From the NCBI RefSeq assembly GCF_001078595.1, contig NZ_LFTY01000002.1, forward strand, positions 1,694,151 through 1,758,150: DNA of 64,000 bases. Direction: 5' to 3'. How positions within the stretch are numbered: the first letter of the stretch is position 1; every line of letters starts with the position of its first letter. The stretch comes from Candidatus Rhodobacter oscarellae. Its GTDB lineage: Bacteria; Pseudomonadota; Alphaproteobacteria; Rhodobacterales; Rhodobacteraceae. Below, in pieces: positions 1-8,856 of the stretch. A model generated the notes under the pieces. That model ran no database searches and was not told where the DNA came from. It was given only the letters and a program-made list of their open reading frames with translations. The translations under genes and the position numbers were made by a program.

Positions 1-194
1 TGATAACCGAGATCAGTCTGATCACCCCTCCGGTTGGGCTAAACGTCTTTGTTCTGCGCGGCGTTCTGCCCGATGTCAAAACGTCGACGATCTTTCGAGG
101 GGTCACCGCCTTTTGGGTCGCCGACCTGTTTCGATTGGCCCTGATCGCTCTGGTTCCGCTCCTGTCGCTTTGGCTACCGGCATTCGTGAAATGA
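1..194 (+). CDS. TRAP transporter large permease (DctM family), C-terminal end
   Basis: The gene starts outside the window. The frame beginning at base 3 is open for 63 codons to a TGA at 192-194. The visible peptide contains ITPPVGLNVFVL, the pattern seen in the last membrane helices of TRAP DctM-type permeases, and ends in a hydrophobic helix (about the last 20 residues). These proteins import organic acids across the inner membrane using a sodium or proton gradient and a periplasmic binding protein. The dehydratase gene begins 57 bp later on the same strand, so this permease probably supplies the substrate for the downstream enzymes. Confidence 0.8.
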   Translation, partial: ITEISLITPPVGLNVFVLRGVLPDVKTSTIFRGVTAFWVADLFRLALIALVPLLSLWLPAFVK

Positions 195-251
195 CAGGCG
201 GGCAAAAGGCATACCGAACGGCAATCAAGGCATATAACTCAGGAGCCGAAA

Positions 252-1982
252 ATGGGAAATGAGCGTCGCAACACCACGCCCTTAAGGTCGCGCGTTACCA
301 CAGATGGTCTGGACCGCGCGCCGCATCGCGCGTTCATGCGTGGCTCGGGGCTAAGCGAAGAAGACATCGCCAAGCCGATGATTGGCGTCGTCTCGACCCA
401 CGGCGAAACCTCGCCTTGCAATGCCAATCTTGGCGATCAGGCGGCGCATGCGCATGCGGGCGTCAAAGAGGCCGGAGGCACGCCGCGCGCCTTCACCACG
501 ATCTCGGTCTCTGATGGGATCAGCATGAACCATCAGGGGATGAAATGTTCGCTCATGTCCCGTGAGCTCATTGCCGATTCCATCGAGCTTGTTATGCGCG
601 GTCACGCATATGACGGGCTGGTCGGCTTTGGCGGCTGCGACAAGAACCTGCCCGCCATCATCATGGCCATGGTGCGCTGCAATGCGCCGTCGGTTTTCGT
701 GTTTGGTGGCAGCACATTGGTTGGGCAATGGCGCGGAAAGCCCGTGTCGGTGCTGGATACCTACGAGGGCGCTGGCGCCGTGATGACCGGAGCGATGAGC
801 CGTGAAGATCTTGAGGATCTTGAGCGCGCGGCAATGCCAACAATCGGCGCCTGCCCCGGACAGTTCACCGCGAACACGATGGGGATGGTGTCAGAAGTGC
901 TGGGAATCGCGCCCCTGGGCAGCTCAATGATCCCGGCTGTTTATGCCGAAAGAGATTCCGTCGCACGCAAGGCCGGCGGTATGGTCATGGATATTCTCGA
1001 ACGCGGCGGACCGCTGCCGCGTGATCTTATCACGCGAAAATCGCTGGAGAATGCATGTGCCATCGTTGCGGCAACCGGTGGCTCGACCAACGCCGGAATG
1101 CATATCTCGGCCATCGCGCACGAGGCGGGCATTACGTTCACCATGGACGACGTTGGCGCGGTCTTTGAACGCACGCCCCTTATCGGCAACCTCCGTCCCG
1201 GTGGTGCATACTACGCCATAGACGTGCACCGGCTTGGCGGCGTTGCTGTGATCATCAAAGAGCTGATCTCGGGTGGTTTCATGCATGGCGACACCTTGTG
1301 TCTGACCGGGGAAACGCTGGAACAGGCCGTGGCGGATGCCCCTGCCCCAGATGGCGAGGTGATCCGCCCGCTGTCAGATGCCATCGACAGTTCGGGCGGC
1401 GTGATTGTGCTTAAGGGTAACCTCGCCACCGAGGGCGCTTTTATCAAAGTCGCAGGCTTGAAAAAGCGGGTTCACGAGGGGCCTGCCCGCGTCTTTGAAA
1501 GCGAAGAAGACTGTATGAAGGCGATCCGCAAGCAGGACTATGAACCGGGAGACGTTATTATCATCCGCAACGAAGGCCCCAAAGGCGGGCCGGGCATGCG
1601 TGAGATGCTCGGGCCGACGGCTGTTCTTTACGGGCAAGGTATGGGCGAGAAGGTGGCGCTGGTGACGGATGGTCGGTTCTCCGGCGCAACGCGCGGCATG
1701 TGCATCGGGTACCTGTCGCCCGAAGCCGCCGCCGGCGGGTTGCTGGCGCTCGTGCAAAACGGTGACCGGATACGCATTGACACGAATGAGGCGCGGACCA
1801 TGACGCTGCTGGTGGACGAGGACGAACTCGCATCCCGCCGCGCCAGGTTCGAACAAGCAAAGCCGCGTAAATTGGCCGGGGCGCACGAGAAATACGCGGC
1901 CCTTGTGGGCAGCGCTTATGCCGGGGCGGTGACCCATTCCGGCGCGGTGGAATGGCCATATGATGAGGTGCCCAATGACTAA
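252..1982 (+). CDS. IlvD/Edd-family dehydratase (dihydroxy-acid dehydratase-like)
   Basis: A 576-residue member of the IlvD/Edd family, which removes water from 2,3-dihydroxy acids or sugar acids. Length fits the family (about 560-620). The three Fe-S cluster cysteines are present: C56 in PCN, C129 in GCDK and C201 in GACPG. The SDGI and ANTM blocks are also intact. A CAGGAG ribosome-binding site sits 7 bp before the ATG. It lies between a TRAP permease and an HIBADH-like dehydrogenase with a GntR regulator, so a catabolic role on an imported hydroxy or sugar acid is more likely than branched-chain amino acid synthesis. The substrate cannot be read from the sequence; xylonate, arabonate or a branched dihydroxy acid are all possible. 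Confidence 0.85.
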   Translation: MGNERRNTTPLRSRVTTDGLDRAPHRAFMRGSGLSEEDIAKPMIGVVSTHGETSPCNANLGDQAAHAHAGVKEAGGTPRAFTTISVSDGISMNHQGMKCSLMSRELIADSIELVMRGHAYDGLVGFGGCDKNLPAIIMAMVRCNAPSVFVFGGSTLVGQWRGKPVSVLDTYEGAGAVMTGAMSREDLEDLERAAMPTIGACPGQFTANTMGMVSEVLGIAPLGSSMIPAVYAERDSVARKAGGMVMDILERGGPLPRDLITRKSLENACAIVAATGGSTNAGMHISAIAHEAGITFTMDDVGAVFERTPLIGNLRPGGAYYAIDVHRLGGVAVIIKELISGGFMHGDTLCLTGETLEQAVADAPAPDGEVIRPLSDAIDSSGGVIVLKGNLATEGAFIKVAGLKKRVHEGPARVFESEEDCMKAIRKQDYEPGDVIIIRNEGPKGGPGMREMLGPTAVLYGQGMGEKVALVTDGRFSGATRGMCIGYLSPEAAAGGLLALVQNGDRIRIDTNEARTMTLLVDEDELASRRARFEQAKPRKLAGAHEKYAALVGSAYAGAVTHSGAVEWPYDEVPND

Positions 1983-2856
1983 GCCACGCATCGGATATCT
2001 CGGCATGGGCCTTATGGGCTTGCCCATGGCTTTGCGGTTATTGGCCGCCGGATACGAGGTGATCGTCTGGAACCGCTCAACCGAAAAATGCGGCCCGGCG
2101 GTCGATGCGGGCGCACGCCTTGCGACCAACCCAGCAGAGGTCGCGGCACAAAGCGATCTCCTGCTGATGTGTCTGACAAACGCCAAGGCCGTCGAGGCCG
2201 TTTTGTTCGGCCCCTCCGGGGTTGCCTCGGCGGAACATGTGCCAGAAGTACTGATCGACTTTTCATCCATCCACCCAGAGACAACCAAAGCTCTGGCGGA
2301 ACGCCTCGCCTCCGAGACGGGCACGGCATGGCTTGACGCGCCTGTATCCGGCGGCACGCCCGCGGCCAAGGCAGGCACGTTGACCATCATGGTGGGCGGG
2401 CGGCTTGCGGATTTCGATCAGGTGCAACCGGTGCTGAAGCATCTGGCGCAGAACGTCACCCATATGGGTCCGACAGGCACCGGCCAGATGACCAAACTGG
2501 TCAATCAGGTGATTTCGGGCTGCACGATGGTTCTGGTGGCGGAGGCGGTCAATCTTGCGGAAGAGGCCGGCGTTGACGCAACACGGCTTGCGCAGGCGCT
2601 TGGTGGTGGTTTTGCGGATTCCAAGCCCTTCCAGCTGTTGGCCCCGCGCATGTCCGCCCGCGATTTTGAGGACCCTCTGGGGGCGGTGGCCACGATGCAA
2701 AAGGATCTTGTGACTGTCTGCGACGTCGGAGAAACGGTCGGCGCAAGCATGCCGATGACTGAAAACGCCTTGCGGCTGTTAAATGACACCGCAAAAGATG
2801 GGCATGCAGATGCCGACATCTCGACCGTTATCCTGACCTACAAAAGGGATAGATAA
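1975..2856 (+). CDS. NAD(P)-dependent 3-hydroxyisobutyrate dehydrogenase-family oxidoreductase
   Basis: A 293-residue beta-hydroxyacid dehydrogenase. The Rossmann motif GYLGMGLMG is at residues 7-15, the substrate-binding DAPVSGG at 121-127 and the catalytic lysine is K174 in GQMTKLVNQ. I place the start at the ATG at 1975 rather than 1960: a GAGGTG ribosome-binding site precedes it, it overlaps the dehydratase stop by 8 bp (translational coupling), and the dinucleotide-binding fold then begins at residue 5 as usual. It probably oxidises or reduces a hydroxy acid or semialdehyde in the same pathway as the upstream dehydratase. The exact substrate is unknown. Confidence 0.85.
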   Translation: MTKPRIGYLGMGLMGLPMALRLLAAGYEVIVWNRSTEKCGPAVDAGARLATNPAEVAAQSDLLLMCLTNAKAVEAVLFGPSGVASAEHVPEVLIDFSSIHPETTKALAERLASETGTAWLDAPVSGGTPAAKAGTLTIMVGGRLADFDQVQPVLKHLAQNVTHMGPTGTGQMTKLVNQVISGCTMVLVAEAVNLAEEAGVDATRLAQALGGGFADSKPFQLLAPRMSARDFEDPLGAVATMQKDLVTVCDVGETVGASMPMTENALRLLNDTAKDGHADADISTVILTYKRDR

Positions 2857-2861
2857 ACAGG

Positions 2862-3560
2862 ATGGACTACACGGCCCCGTCAATTCCTGAAGACGAAAAG
2901 CTCGCGTCCAAAGCGCGCCGCGCGATCGAGGATGAAATCCTCAGCGGTCGTCTATTGCCGGGCACACGGCTGGACGAGCGTCTTTGGGCCGAACGGCTCG
3001 GTATCTCCCGCACACCGGTAAGGGAGGCCATCCGGGAATTGTCGTCGCAAGGAATGGTGGATGCGCCCCCCCGTCAGCAAGCATATGTCCGCAAGGTTGA
3101 AGGCGCGGAACTGGCCGAGCTCTTCGAAGCCTTGATCGGCCTGGAAACCCTGGTGGCAGAACTCGCCGGGCGCCGCATATCCGACGCAGAGATCGCGACC
3201 TTAGAAGTGCTTCAGGGCCAATTGAGAAACGCCATGAAGAACGAAGATTCGCGAGAGTTTCAGGATCTGAACGTCAAATTCCACTTCGTTATCGCACAGG
3301 CCTCCGCGAACACGACCTTGTTGCAGACGCTTAAGACCGTGCGCCTGCGCGTCTCGCCCTACCGGTCGTGGCTGTTCGAAAAACTGGACCGCATGCCGCG
3401 ATCCATCGAGGAGCATGACAAGATCATCGCGGCGCTTCGAGCACGCGATTCAGTCCTTGTTCGTCGCCTCACGCGGGAACATGAGATGATCGACAGCGAC
3501 CGGCTGTTCGATTTCTTCCTCACCGCGAACAGATGCGACACCAGTGCCGGAGTGAAATAG
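2862..3560 (+). CDS. GntR-family transcriptional regulator, FadR/FCD subgroup
   Basis: A 232-residue DNA-binding regulator. A winged-helix GntR domain covers about residues 12-80, including the recognition-helix region SRTPVREAIREL. An all-helical FCD ligand domain covers about 88-215, with Asp and His residues (for example in DLNVKFH, EEHDK and REHE) in the positions that bind a metal and an organic acid ligand in this family. The gene starts 5 bp after the dehydrogenase stop, so it is co-transcribed with the operon it very likely controls. The effector is probably the transported acid or a pathway intermediate; this is inference from position. Confidence 0.85.
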   Translation: MDYTAPSIPEDEKLASKARRAIEDEILSGRLLPGTRLDERLWAERLGISRTPVREAIRELSSQGMVDAPPRQQAYVRKVEGAELAELFEALIGLETLVAELAGRRISDAEIATLEVLQGQLRNAMKNEDSREFQDLNVKFHFVIAQASANTTLLQTLKTVRLRVSPYRSWLFEKLDRMPRSIEEHDKIIAALRARDSVLVRRLTREHEMIDSDRLFDFFLTANRCDTSAGVK

Positions 3561-3571
3561 CAGACCTCGCG

Positions 3572-4285
3572 ATGCCTCCCTCCCCAGCCACCATTGGAAT
3601 GATCGTCCCCCCGGCCGCCGGAGAGGTGCCCCCGGAACCCCTGGAGCTCTATCCGGACGTCAATTTCCTGGCCACGGGTCTGGCGATAAAGGACGTCTCG
3701 CCCGCAAGTTTTGAAGAGGTTCTCGATCGCATCGCCACCTGTGCCAAAACACTGGCCGTGCAAGGTGCTGACGTGATCTCTCTCATGGGCACCTCATTAA
3801 GCTTCTACCGCGGTCCGGCGTATAATGCGCAGCTGGTTGAGGTCATGAAGGATGCAACGGGCTTGCCTTGCACGACGATGACCAATGCCGTGCTTGATGC
3901 GCTAAGACATGTTGGCGGCGCGCGCATTGCGATTGCAACGGCCTACACGGATGCGCTCAACATCCCATTGGTCCGATACCTGGAGGCCAGCGGGTACTGC
4001 GTCGAAAACCTGGAGTCCCTTAATCTCTCGGAAGTAGAAGACGTCTTAAACGTCACCGACGCACAGCTGAATGAGCTTTGCTTGAAGACCGCAGCCGCAA
4101 GCCCCCAGGCCGATGCCATTTTTCTGTCTTGCGGCGGCTTGCACACCGCAGCGATCACGCAACCATTAGAGGACTTAACCGGCCTGCCGCTTATCTCCAG
4201 CGCCATGGCCGGCACCTGGGGCGTTGTGCGGCTCGCAGAACTGGACACCAGGGTTGCGGGATACGGCCAGCTTTTCGAGACTTAG
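3572..4285 (+). CDS. Arylmalonate decarboxylase-like enzyme of the Asp/Glu racemase superfamily
   Basis: A 237-residue protein that resembles, over its whole length, the Bordetella arylmalonate decarboxylase as I remember it: IGMIVPPAAG near the N terminus, GTSLSFYRG at 73-81, TAYTD around 125, and the catalytic-cysteine block LSCGGL with C187. T74, S75, Y125 and C187 match the residues that form the dioxyanion hole and protonate the enediolate in that enzyme. Maleate isomerases share the fold but have a second catalytic cysteine, whereas the first site here is Gly-Thr-Ser. I chose the ATG at 3572 because the 13 residues upstream do not fit the family, although no strong ribosome-binding site is visible. 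It lies 11 bp after the GntR gene, at the end of the TRAP operon. The natural substrate is unknown; a disubstituted malonate or a related hydroxy acid is possible. Confidence 0.75.
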   Translation: MPPSPATIGMIVPPAAGEVPPEPLELYPDVNFLATGLAIKDVSPASFEEVLDRIATCAKTLAVQGADVISLMGTSLSFYRGPAYNAQLVEVMKDATGLPCTTMTNAVLDALRHVGGARIAIATAYTDALNIPLVRYLEASGYCVENLESLNLSEVEDVLNVTDAQLNELCLKTAAASPQADAIFLSCGGLHTAAITQPLEDLTGLPLISSAMAGTWGVVRLAELDTRVAGYGQLFET

Positions 4286-4783
4286 GGCCCGACCGAAAGC
4301 TGCTGTCACAGGAATTCCAACCAGTCTCAGTTTACCGCAGATCGCCGGAACAAAGCCGACGCCGCTCGGCAAGAACGGCGCTTCGTGACGTAGCTTGGAG
4401 ATCTTCGACACGTCTCAGGGGCAGAGGGAATCGAACGCACATCACGACCGCCAAGCGGATAATCTCAGGACTGGTTCTGAAAAACCTAAATGGAAAGCGT
4501 TTTGTCATCACAGCAGGTCGCGAAGCCGCCCCGCCCGGCTCAGGCCGGTTTTTTTAATTGCGCCTTAACCGGGCCCACCAATTCCTAATCTATTCTTTTA
4601 GCAAGAAAAATTCTTGCATTCGCGTGAGTATGCGTTACTGTCAACACAACCCCAACGCGACGATTACCGTTCCGTAACTCGTTCTAAGGTTCCCAGATAC
4701 GCCTGACGTACTACCTTGTCTCTTACCAGAGCGTCGCAAAATTGACATGCCTCACCCCGGTGAGGCGAACGGTGAGAGACGAG
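4286..4783. other. Intergenic region after the TRAP/decarboxylase operon
   Basis: No convincing gene. One overlapping open frame here lacks family features and runs out of the decarboxylase gene. The stretch holds a terminator hairpin near 4534-4555 and then an AT-richer segment (about 4560-4740) that probably contains the promoter of the next small gene. Confidence 0.6.
4534..4555 (+). terminator. Rho-independent terminator
   Basis: Perfect 5-bp GC stem CCGGC/GCCGG (4535-4539 with 4544-4548), 4-base loop, followed by seven T residues. It is about 250 bp downstream of the decarboxylase stop and probably ends the TRAP operon transcript. Confidence 0.65.
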
Positions 4784-5200
4784 ATGCCGCTCAAATTCTC
4801 TATATCAAAAGACGACAAGCTTGTTTTCACACGCCACGAAAGCTTGGCGAGCATGACGGATGTCCGCGAGACCTATGGTACAATCTTTGCGCAGATAGCC
4901 GACTGGGGAGCGGCGACCGAGATCGCCGATATGACCGCCACCGAGATCACCGGCATAACCCCCGCGGATATGGCCTATGATGCCGAGGAATTATGCACCT
5001 TGTGCAAAAAATTTGGGCTGGAGATGCGCGTTGTATTCGTCGCACCCGATGACGGGGTCTTTGCGCTTATGCGTGTCTTCGCCACCCATGCCTCCTTCAA
5101 AAGCGCGCATTGCCTAAACGTTGTGCGCAACCGACAAGAGGCCGCGGAATGGCTGGAGATCAGCCTGCCCAGAATGGAAGAAAAAATAGACGCCTTATGA
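4784..5200 (+). CDS. Small cytosolic protein of unknown function, possibly STAS/SpoIIAA-like
   Basis: A 138-residue protein without signal peptide or membrane segment. I chose the ATG at 4784, after GGTGAGAG and GACGAG, because the 14 extra residues of the longer frame are arginine-rich and look untranslated. The pattern (a short strand at the N terminus, a helix, a D-MTATEITG segment, then alternating strands and helices) suggests a small alpha/beta fold such as the SpoIIAA-like group, but I see no diagnostic motif. Two cysteines (CTLC) lie in the middle. It is a single gene between the TRAP operon and the peptide ABC transporter. Function unknown. Confidence 0.55.
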   Translation: MPLKFSISKDDKLVFTRHESLASMTDVRETYGTIFAQIADWGAATEIADMTATEITGITPADMAYDAEELCTLCKKFGLEMRVVFVAPDDGVFALMRVFATHASFKSAHCLNVVRNRQEAAEWLEISLPRMEEKIDAL

Positions 5201-5398
5201 GCGGATCCTAGGTTCTCCCTGAGCGGGGAAGATTTTTATTCACTTATTTTCAATGGATTACCGGCCAAACCTCACAAGCTTTCACTGCTTTGTGAACGAC
5301 GCCGTGGACAAAGCCTATAGATAAATCACATGTTGTCATATTCCTTTCATCTACATAGGCTTTGTACGGTTCGAACTTTAACTTTCTTGGGGGACTCC

Positions 5399-7438
5399 AT
5401 GAGAAATATGACACTTACCGCAGGGGCCACGCTTCTGCTGACAACGGCAAGCTATGCCGCTTGCCCGGCGGTTACGCATTCAGATATGGGCGGCGTCGGA
5501 GCCGGCGCTTTCCCGGGCCAGTACGAACTGGCCGAGTTCGAGGCCGCTGCGGGCTGCACGATGGAATTCTCCGCCAACCCGGAGATGGACACCCTCAACG
5601 GTGAGCTGCGCGGCAACCCCGCCTTGCCCGCCCTGGCCGACCGCATCCCGGCCGAGCCGCTGGTCGTGGTCCCTTACGAAGAAGTCGGCGCCTATGGCGG
5701 CACCATGCACGCCCTGTCGAACGCCACCGAGGCCGGCACGTCGGACTTCCTGTCCATCCGCCACGTGAACCTGGTGCGCTACGCTGACGATCTTAACACC
5801 ATCGTGCCTAACATCGCCAAATCCTGGTCGTGGAATGATGACTTCACCCAGCTGACATTTAACCTGCGCGCGGGCCACAAGTGGTCGGACGGTGCGCCGT
5901 TCACCTCGGCCGACGTGAAGTTCTGGTATGACAACCTGGCGCTGGACAGCAAGGTCATCGAGAAGCCCAAGGACTATGTGCTTGTGGGCGGCGAGCCGAT
6001 GACTGTCGACACGCCGGACGCGCTGACCGTGGTCTTCAACCTGCCCGCGCCCAAGCCCGGCCTTCTGGCGCACTTCGCGACCTCGTTTGCGCAGGGCTTC
6101 CAGCCCAAGCACTTCCTGGGTCAATACCACCCCGACATTAACCCCGACGCCGACAAGCTTGCGGCCGAGTGTGGGTTCGAGAACGGCTTGGCGGTTCTGT
6201 CGGCATATTTTGGCAACAGCGACTGGACGGACACGCCATCGCCGATGCTGCGCACGCCCGACCAGGTGGCCTGCCTGCCCGCGGACACCCATCCGACGCT
6301 GGAAAGCCACGTCTATGTCTCGGACACCACCGAGGGTCGTAAGCTGGTTGCCAACCCGTATTTCCACATGGTGGACACGACCGGTCAGCAGCTGCCTTAC
6401 ATCTCGCGTCAGGACGAGCTTTATGCCAACGACAACGAGGTGCGCCTGCTCAAGCTGGTGAACGCCGAGGCCGACTATAAGTCGCAGTCGCTGACACTGG
6501 CCGGTGCCCCCCAGCTGATGGATGGCATGGAGAATGGCGACTACACGGTGCAAATGGCGCCGACCATCGCCATGGATGTGTTCTCGTTCAACCTCACCTC
6601 CGAAGATGAGGGCAAGCGCGAAGTCTTCGGCAACCTGGACTTCCGCAAGGCGATGTCGATTGCCATCAACCGCGACGAGCTGAACGAAGTGGCCTTCTTC
6701 GGTCAGGGCGAAGCCAAGCAGTATATCGGCTTCTCGCCGACGCCTGCCTTTGTTGATCCGGCGCTTCTGTCGTCCAACACCGAGTTCGATCCGGCGGGTG
6801 CGAAGGCCCTGCTCGACGGGATCGGCATGGTTGACACCGATTCTGACGGCTTCCGCGAGCTGCCCAATGGCGAAAAGATCGTGCTGAACATGCAGTTCGC
6901 CACGCAGGGCATCGCCGGCGAGGTTGTCGAGCTTGTGGCGCAGAACTGGGCCGATGTCGGCGTGCAAACCGCCGTCAAAGAGGTCACCCCGGACGAGTAC
7001 CGCTCGGCGCAATCCTCCAACCAGCTTGACGTTGGCATGTGGAAAAAGGGCCAGCCGGTTGGCATCGTCCTTGGCAATAACGAGCTGTGGGTGCCGCCGT
7101 TCGAGAACTACTTCGGCCACCGCACCGGCATGCTCTGGGCGACCTGGTTGGACAGCAACGGCGCAGAGGGCATTGAGCCTCCGCAGTTTGTTAAAGACCT
7201 GATGGCGGATGTGGAGGCGTTCCAATCGGCAGTTCCGGGCTCGGCAGAAGCTGGCGAGATCGGTGCACGCATGGCCGCGGCCATGGCCGAGAACCTGCTC
7301 TTCATCGGCACGGTTCAGGCGCCGAACCTGGTCTACCACCGCAACAGCCTGGTGAACGTGGCCGAGTTCAAAACGCAGAGCTACGAGTACTACCGGACCT
7401 ACCCCTATGTGGCTCCGCAGTGGTTCTTGAAGAACTAA
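5399..7438 (+). CDS. ABC transporter periplasmic substrate-binding protein, family 5 (peptide/opine type)
   Basis: A 679-residue SBP_bac_5-type protein that captures a peptide or similar ligand in the periplasm for the permease pair downstream. The ATG at 5399 follows a GGGGGAC ribosome-binding site and gives a normal Sec signal peptide with cleavage after residues SYA near position 20; the frame extends further upstream but without such signals. Family features include KWSDGAPFTSADVKFWYD (ligand-binding lobe) and FRKAMSIAINRDEL. It is about 100-150 residues longer than DppA/OppA, with an extra N-terminal stretch and several cysteines. Very regular GC-rich codon use suggests high expression. 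A strong terminator follows immediately. Ligand unknown. Confidence 0.85.
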   Translation: MRNMTLTAGATLLLTTASYAACPAVTHSDMGGVGAGAFPGQYELAEFEAAAGCTMEFSANPEMDTLNGELRGNPALPALADRIPAEPLVVVPYEEVGAYGGTMHALSNATEAGTSDFLSIRHVNLVRYADDLNTIVPNIAKSWSWNDDFTQLTFNLRAGHKWSDGAPFTSADVKFWYDNLALDSKVIEKPKDYVLVGGEPMTVDTPDALTVVFNLPAPKPGLLAHFATSFAQGFQPKHFLGQYHPDINPDADKLAAECGFENGLAVLSAYFGNSDWTDTPSPMLRTPDQVACLPADTHPTLESHVYVSDTTEGRKLVANPYFHMVDTTGQQLPYISRQDELYANDNEVRLLKLVNAEADYKSQSLTLAGAPQLMDGMENGDYTVQMAPTIAMDVFSFNLTSEDEGKREVFGNLDFRKAMSIAINRDELNEVAFFGQGEAKQYIGFSPTPAFVDPALLSSNTEFDPAGAKALLDGIGMVDTDSDGFRELPNGEKIVLNMQFATQGIAGEVVELVAQNWADVGVQTAVKEVTPDEYRSAQSSNQLDVGMWKKGQPVGIVLGNNELWVPPFENYFGHRTGMLWATWLDSNGAEGIEPPQFVKDLMADVEAFQSAVPGSAEAGEIGARMAAAMAENLLFIGTVQAPNLVYHRNSLVNVAEFKTQSYEYYRTYPYVAPQWFLKN

Positions 7439-7463
7439 GCGTAACGCGCTGAATTAAAACGGA

Positions 7464-7490
7464 AGCCCCCGAGAGATCGGGGGCTTTTTT
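7464..7490 (+). terminator. Strong Rho-independent terminator after the binding-protein gene
   Basis: A 9-bp perfect stem AGCCCCCGA/TCGGGGGCT (7464-7472 with 7477-7485), GAGA loop and a T-run to 7490. It lies 26 bp after the binding-protein stop and before the permease genes, so it should make the binding protein far more abundant than the membrane components. Confidence 0.9.
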
Positions 7491-7842
7491 CTTGCGGTAC
7501 TCGGTCTTCGGTTAACGCCTTGTCCGCAGGGTTTACCAAAAATTAACCGCCCAGTGTTCCCCCTCCCTACCGCCCTTTATGGTTTGGTGATTCGGTGAAG
7601 ATTTGCTGAATCTGGGCGAGCTTTTTTGGCAGATGTTTACACCCCGCTGCCCCGCATAGACCGGCTATTCGTGCGCGGCCCGACCCCACGCTCATCGCCA
7701 TGCCCAAGAACTGTGCAGCAAATCCACACCACCGTTCGGTTCACGCGCTCTGGCCAAAATCTTCTTTTGCGGTCATGAAGAACCAAGGTTAAAATCCAAA
7801 ACAAGCTCAGGCAGGTATCGCAGCCGAGGGGCACGGGGGACG
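7491..7842. other. Intergenic region before the ABC permease genes
   Basis: About 350 bp without a convincing gene; the one minus-strand frame here has no family features. It probably holds a separate promoter for the permease and ATPase genes, since the binding-protein transcript should end upstream. A GGGGGAC ribosome-binding site ends the region. Confidence 0.5.
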
Positions 7843-8856
7843 ATGTTACAATTTGCTCAATTCGCTGCGGTACGTGCGGCCATGGCTGTGTTCACGCTGC
7901 TGCTGGTCTCGCTGATCGTCTTCACGCTGATGGAGCTGGTGCCGGGCACCTGCGCCGAGCGCTATCTGGCGTTCAAAAACACCCAGGGCTCCGGCATCTC
8001 GGTCGAGGATATCCAGGCTGAAGAGCGCCGCTTGGGGCTGGACCGGCCATTCCTGGTGCGCTGGGGGACCTGGGTCGGCAACGCCTTCCGTGGGCAGTTC
8101 GGCGATAGCTGCATCCTGCGGCTCAACATCAACTCGCTTCTGGCCGATAAGTTCTGGATATCGCTGGGGATCTGCCTGACGGCGCTGTTTTTGGCCTATC
8201 TCATAGCGATACCTGTGGGCATTATCGCGGCCAGCTCCGAGAACGCGACCCTGAACAACAGCTTGCGGTTCATCAGCTATCTTGGGTTGGCGATGCCGAA
8301 CTTCCTTTTGGCGCTGATGATCATGCTGGTGTCGACGGTGGTCTGGGGGGACAGCCTCACGGGGCTCTTCTCGAATGAATTCCGCGACGCGCCGTGGTCT
8401 TGGGACAAGGTGATGGACTTCCTGGGCCGCGCCTGGCTGCCGGTCTTCGTGCTGGGCTGGTCGGCCACGGCCTTTGCGCTGCAGACGGTGCGGGCGCTGA
8501 TGCTGGACGAGCAGTCCAAGCTCTATGTGACCGCCGCCCGGGCGCGCGGGCTCTATGGTCGCCGGCTTTTGTGGCGCTACCCGGCCCGGCATGCCCTGGG
8601 GCCGATCGTGAATTCGCTGGGCTTTGACCTCAACCGCATCTTCAACGAGCTGCCCATCGTGGCGCTGATCCTGACGCTGACCGAGGCGGGCGCGCTCCTG
8701 CTGGGAGCGCTGGCGCAGTCCAACGACCAGCAGCTTGCCGGCGCAATCATCTTTCTGCTGACGGCGACCATCGTCGCAGTGAACTTCTTCACGGACATCC
8801 TGCTGGCGCTGGTCGACCCGCGCGTGCGCAGATCCGTCCTGGGGGCCAACGCATGA
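7843..8856 (+). CDS. ABC transporter permease, DppB/OppB family
   Basis: A 337-residue inner-membrane permease with about six helices. The first helix is at residues 10-32, followed by the family's VPGT turn and a periplasmic stretch (to about 100) that contains a GLDRPFLVRW segment. The cytoplasmic coupling (EAA) region is ARARGLYGRRLLWRYPARHA. The ATG at 7843 follows GGGGGACG. Its stop overlaps the next permease start as ATGA. It forms half of the translocation pore of the importer served by the upstream binding protein. Two periplasmic cysteines (in GTCAER and GDSCIL) are unusual for the family. Confidence 0.85.
   Translation: MLQFAQFAAVRAAMAVFTLLLVSLIVFTLMELVPGTCAERYLAFKNTQGSGISVEDIQAEERRLGLDRPFLVRWGTWVGNAFRGQFGDSCILRLNINSLLADKFWISLGICLTALFLAYLIAIPVGIIAASSENATLNNSLRFISYLGLAMPNFLLALMIMLVSTVVWGDSLTGLFSNEFRDAPWSWDKVMDFLGRAWLPVFVLGWSATAFALQTVRALMLDEQSKLYVTAARARGLYGRRLLWRYPARHALGPIVNSLGFDLNRIFNELPIVALILTLTEAGALLLGALAQSNDQQLAGAIIFLLTATIVAVNFFTDILLALVDPRVRRSVLGANA

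Noticed and set aside
1374-2390. Minus-strand frame of 338 codons across the dehydratase-dehydrogenase junction
   Set aside because: Overlaps two well-supported genes and has no recognisable domain.
5480-7339. Minus-strand open frame of 619 codons
   Set aside because: It lies entirely inside the binding-protein gene, is rich in Arg, Val, His and Leu and shows no family features; an effect of GC-rich, strongly biased codons on the other strand.
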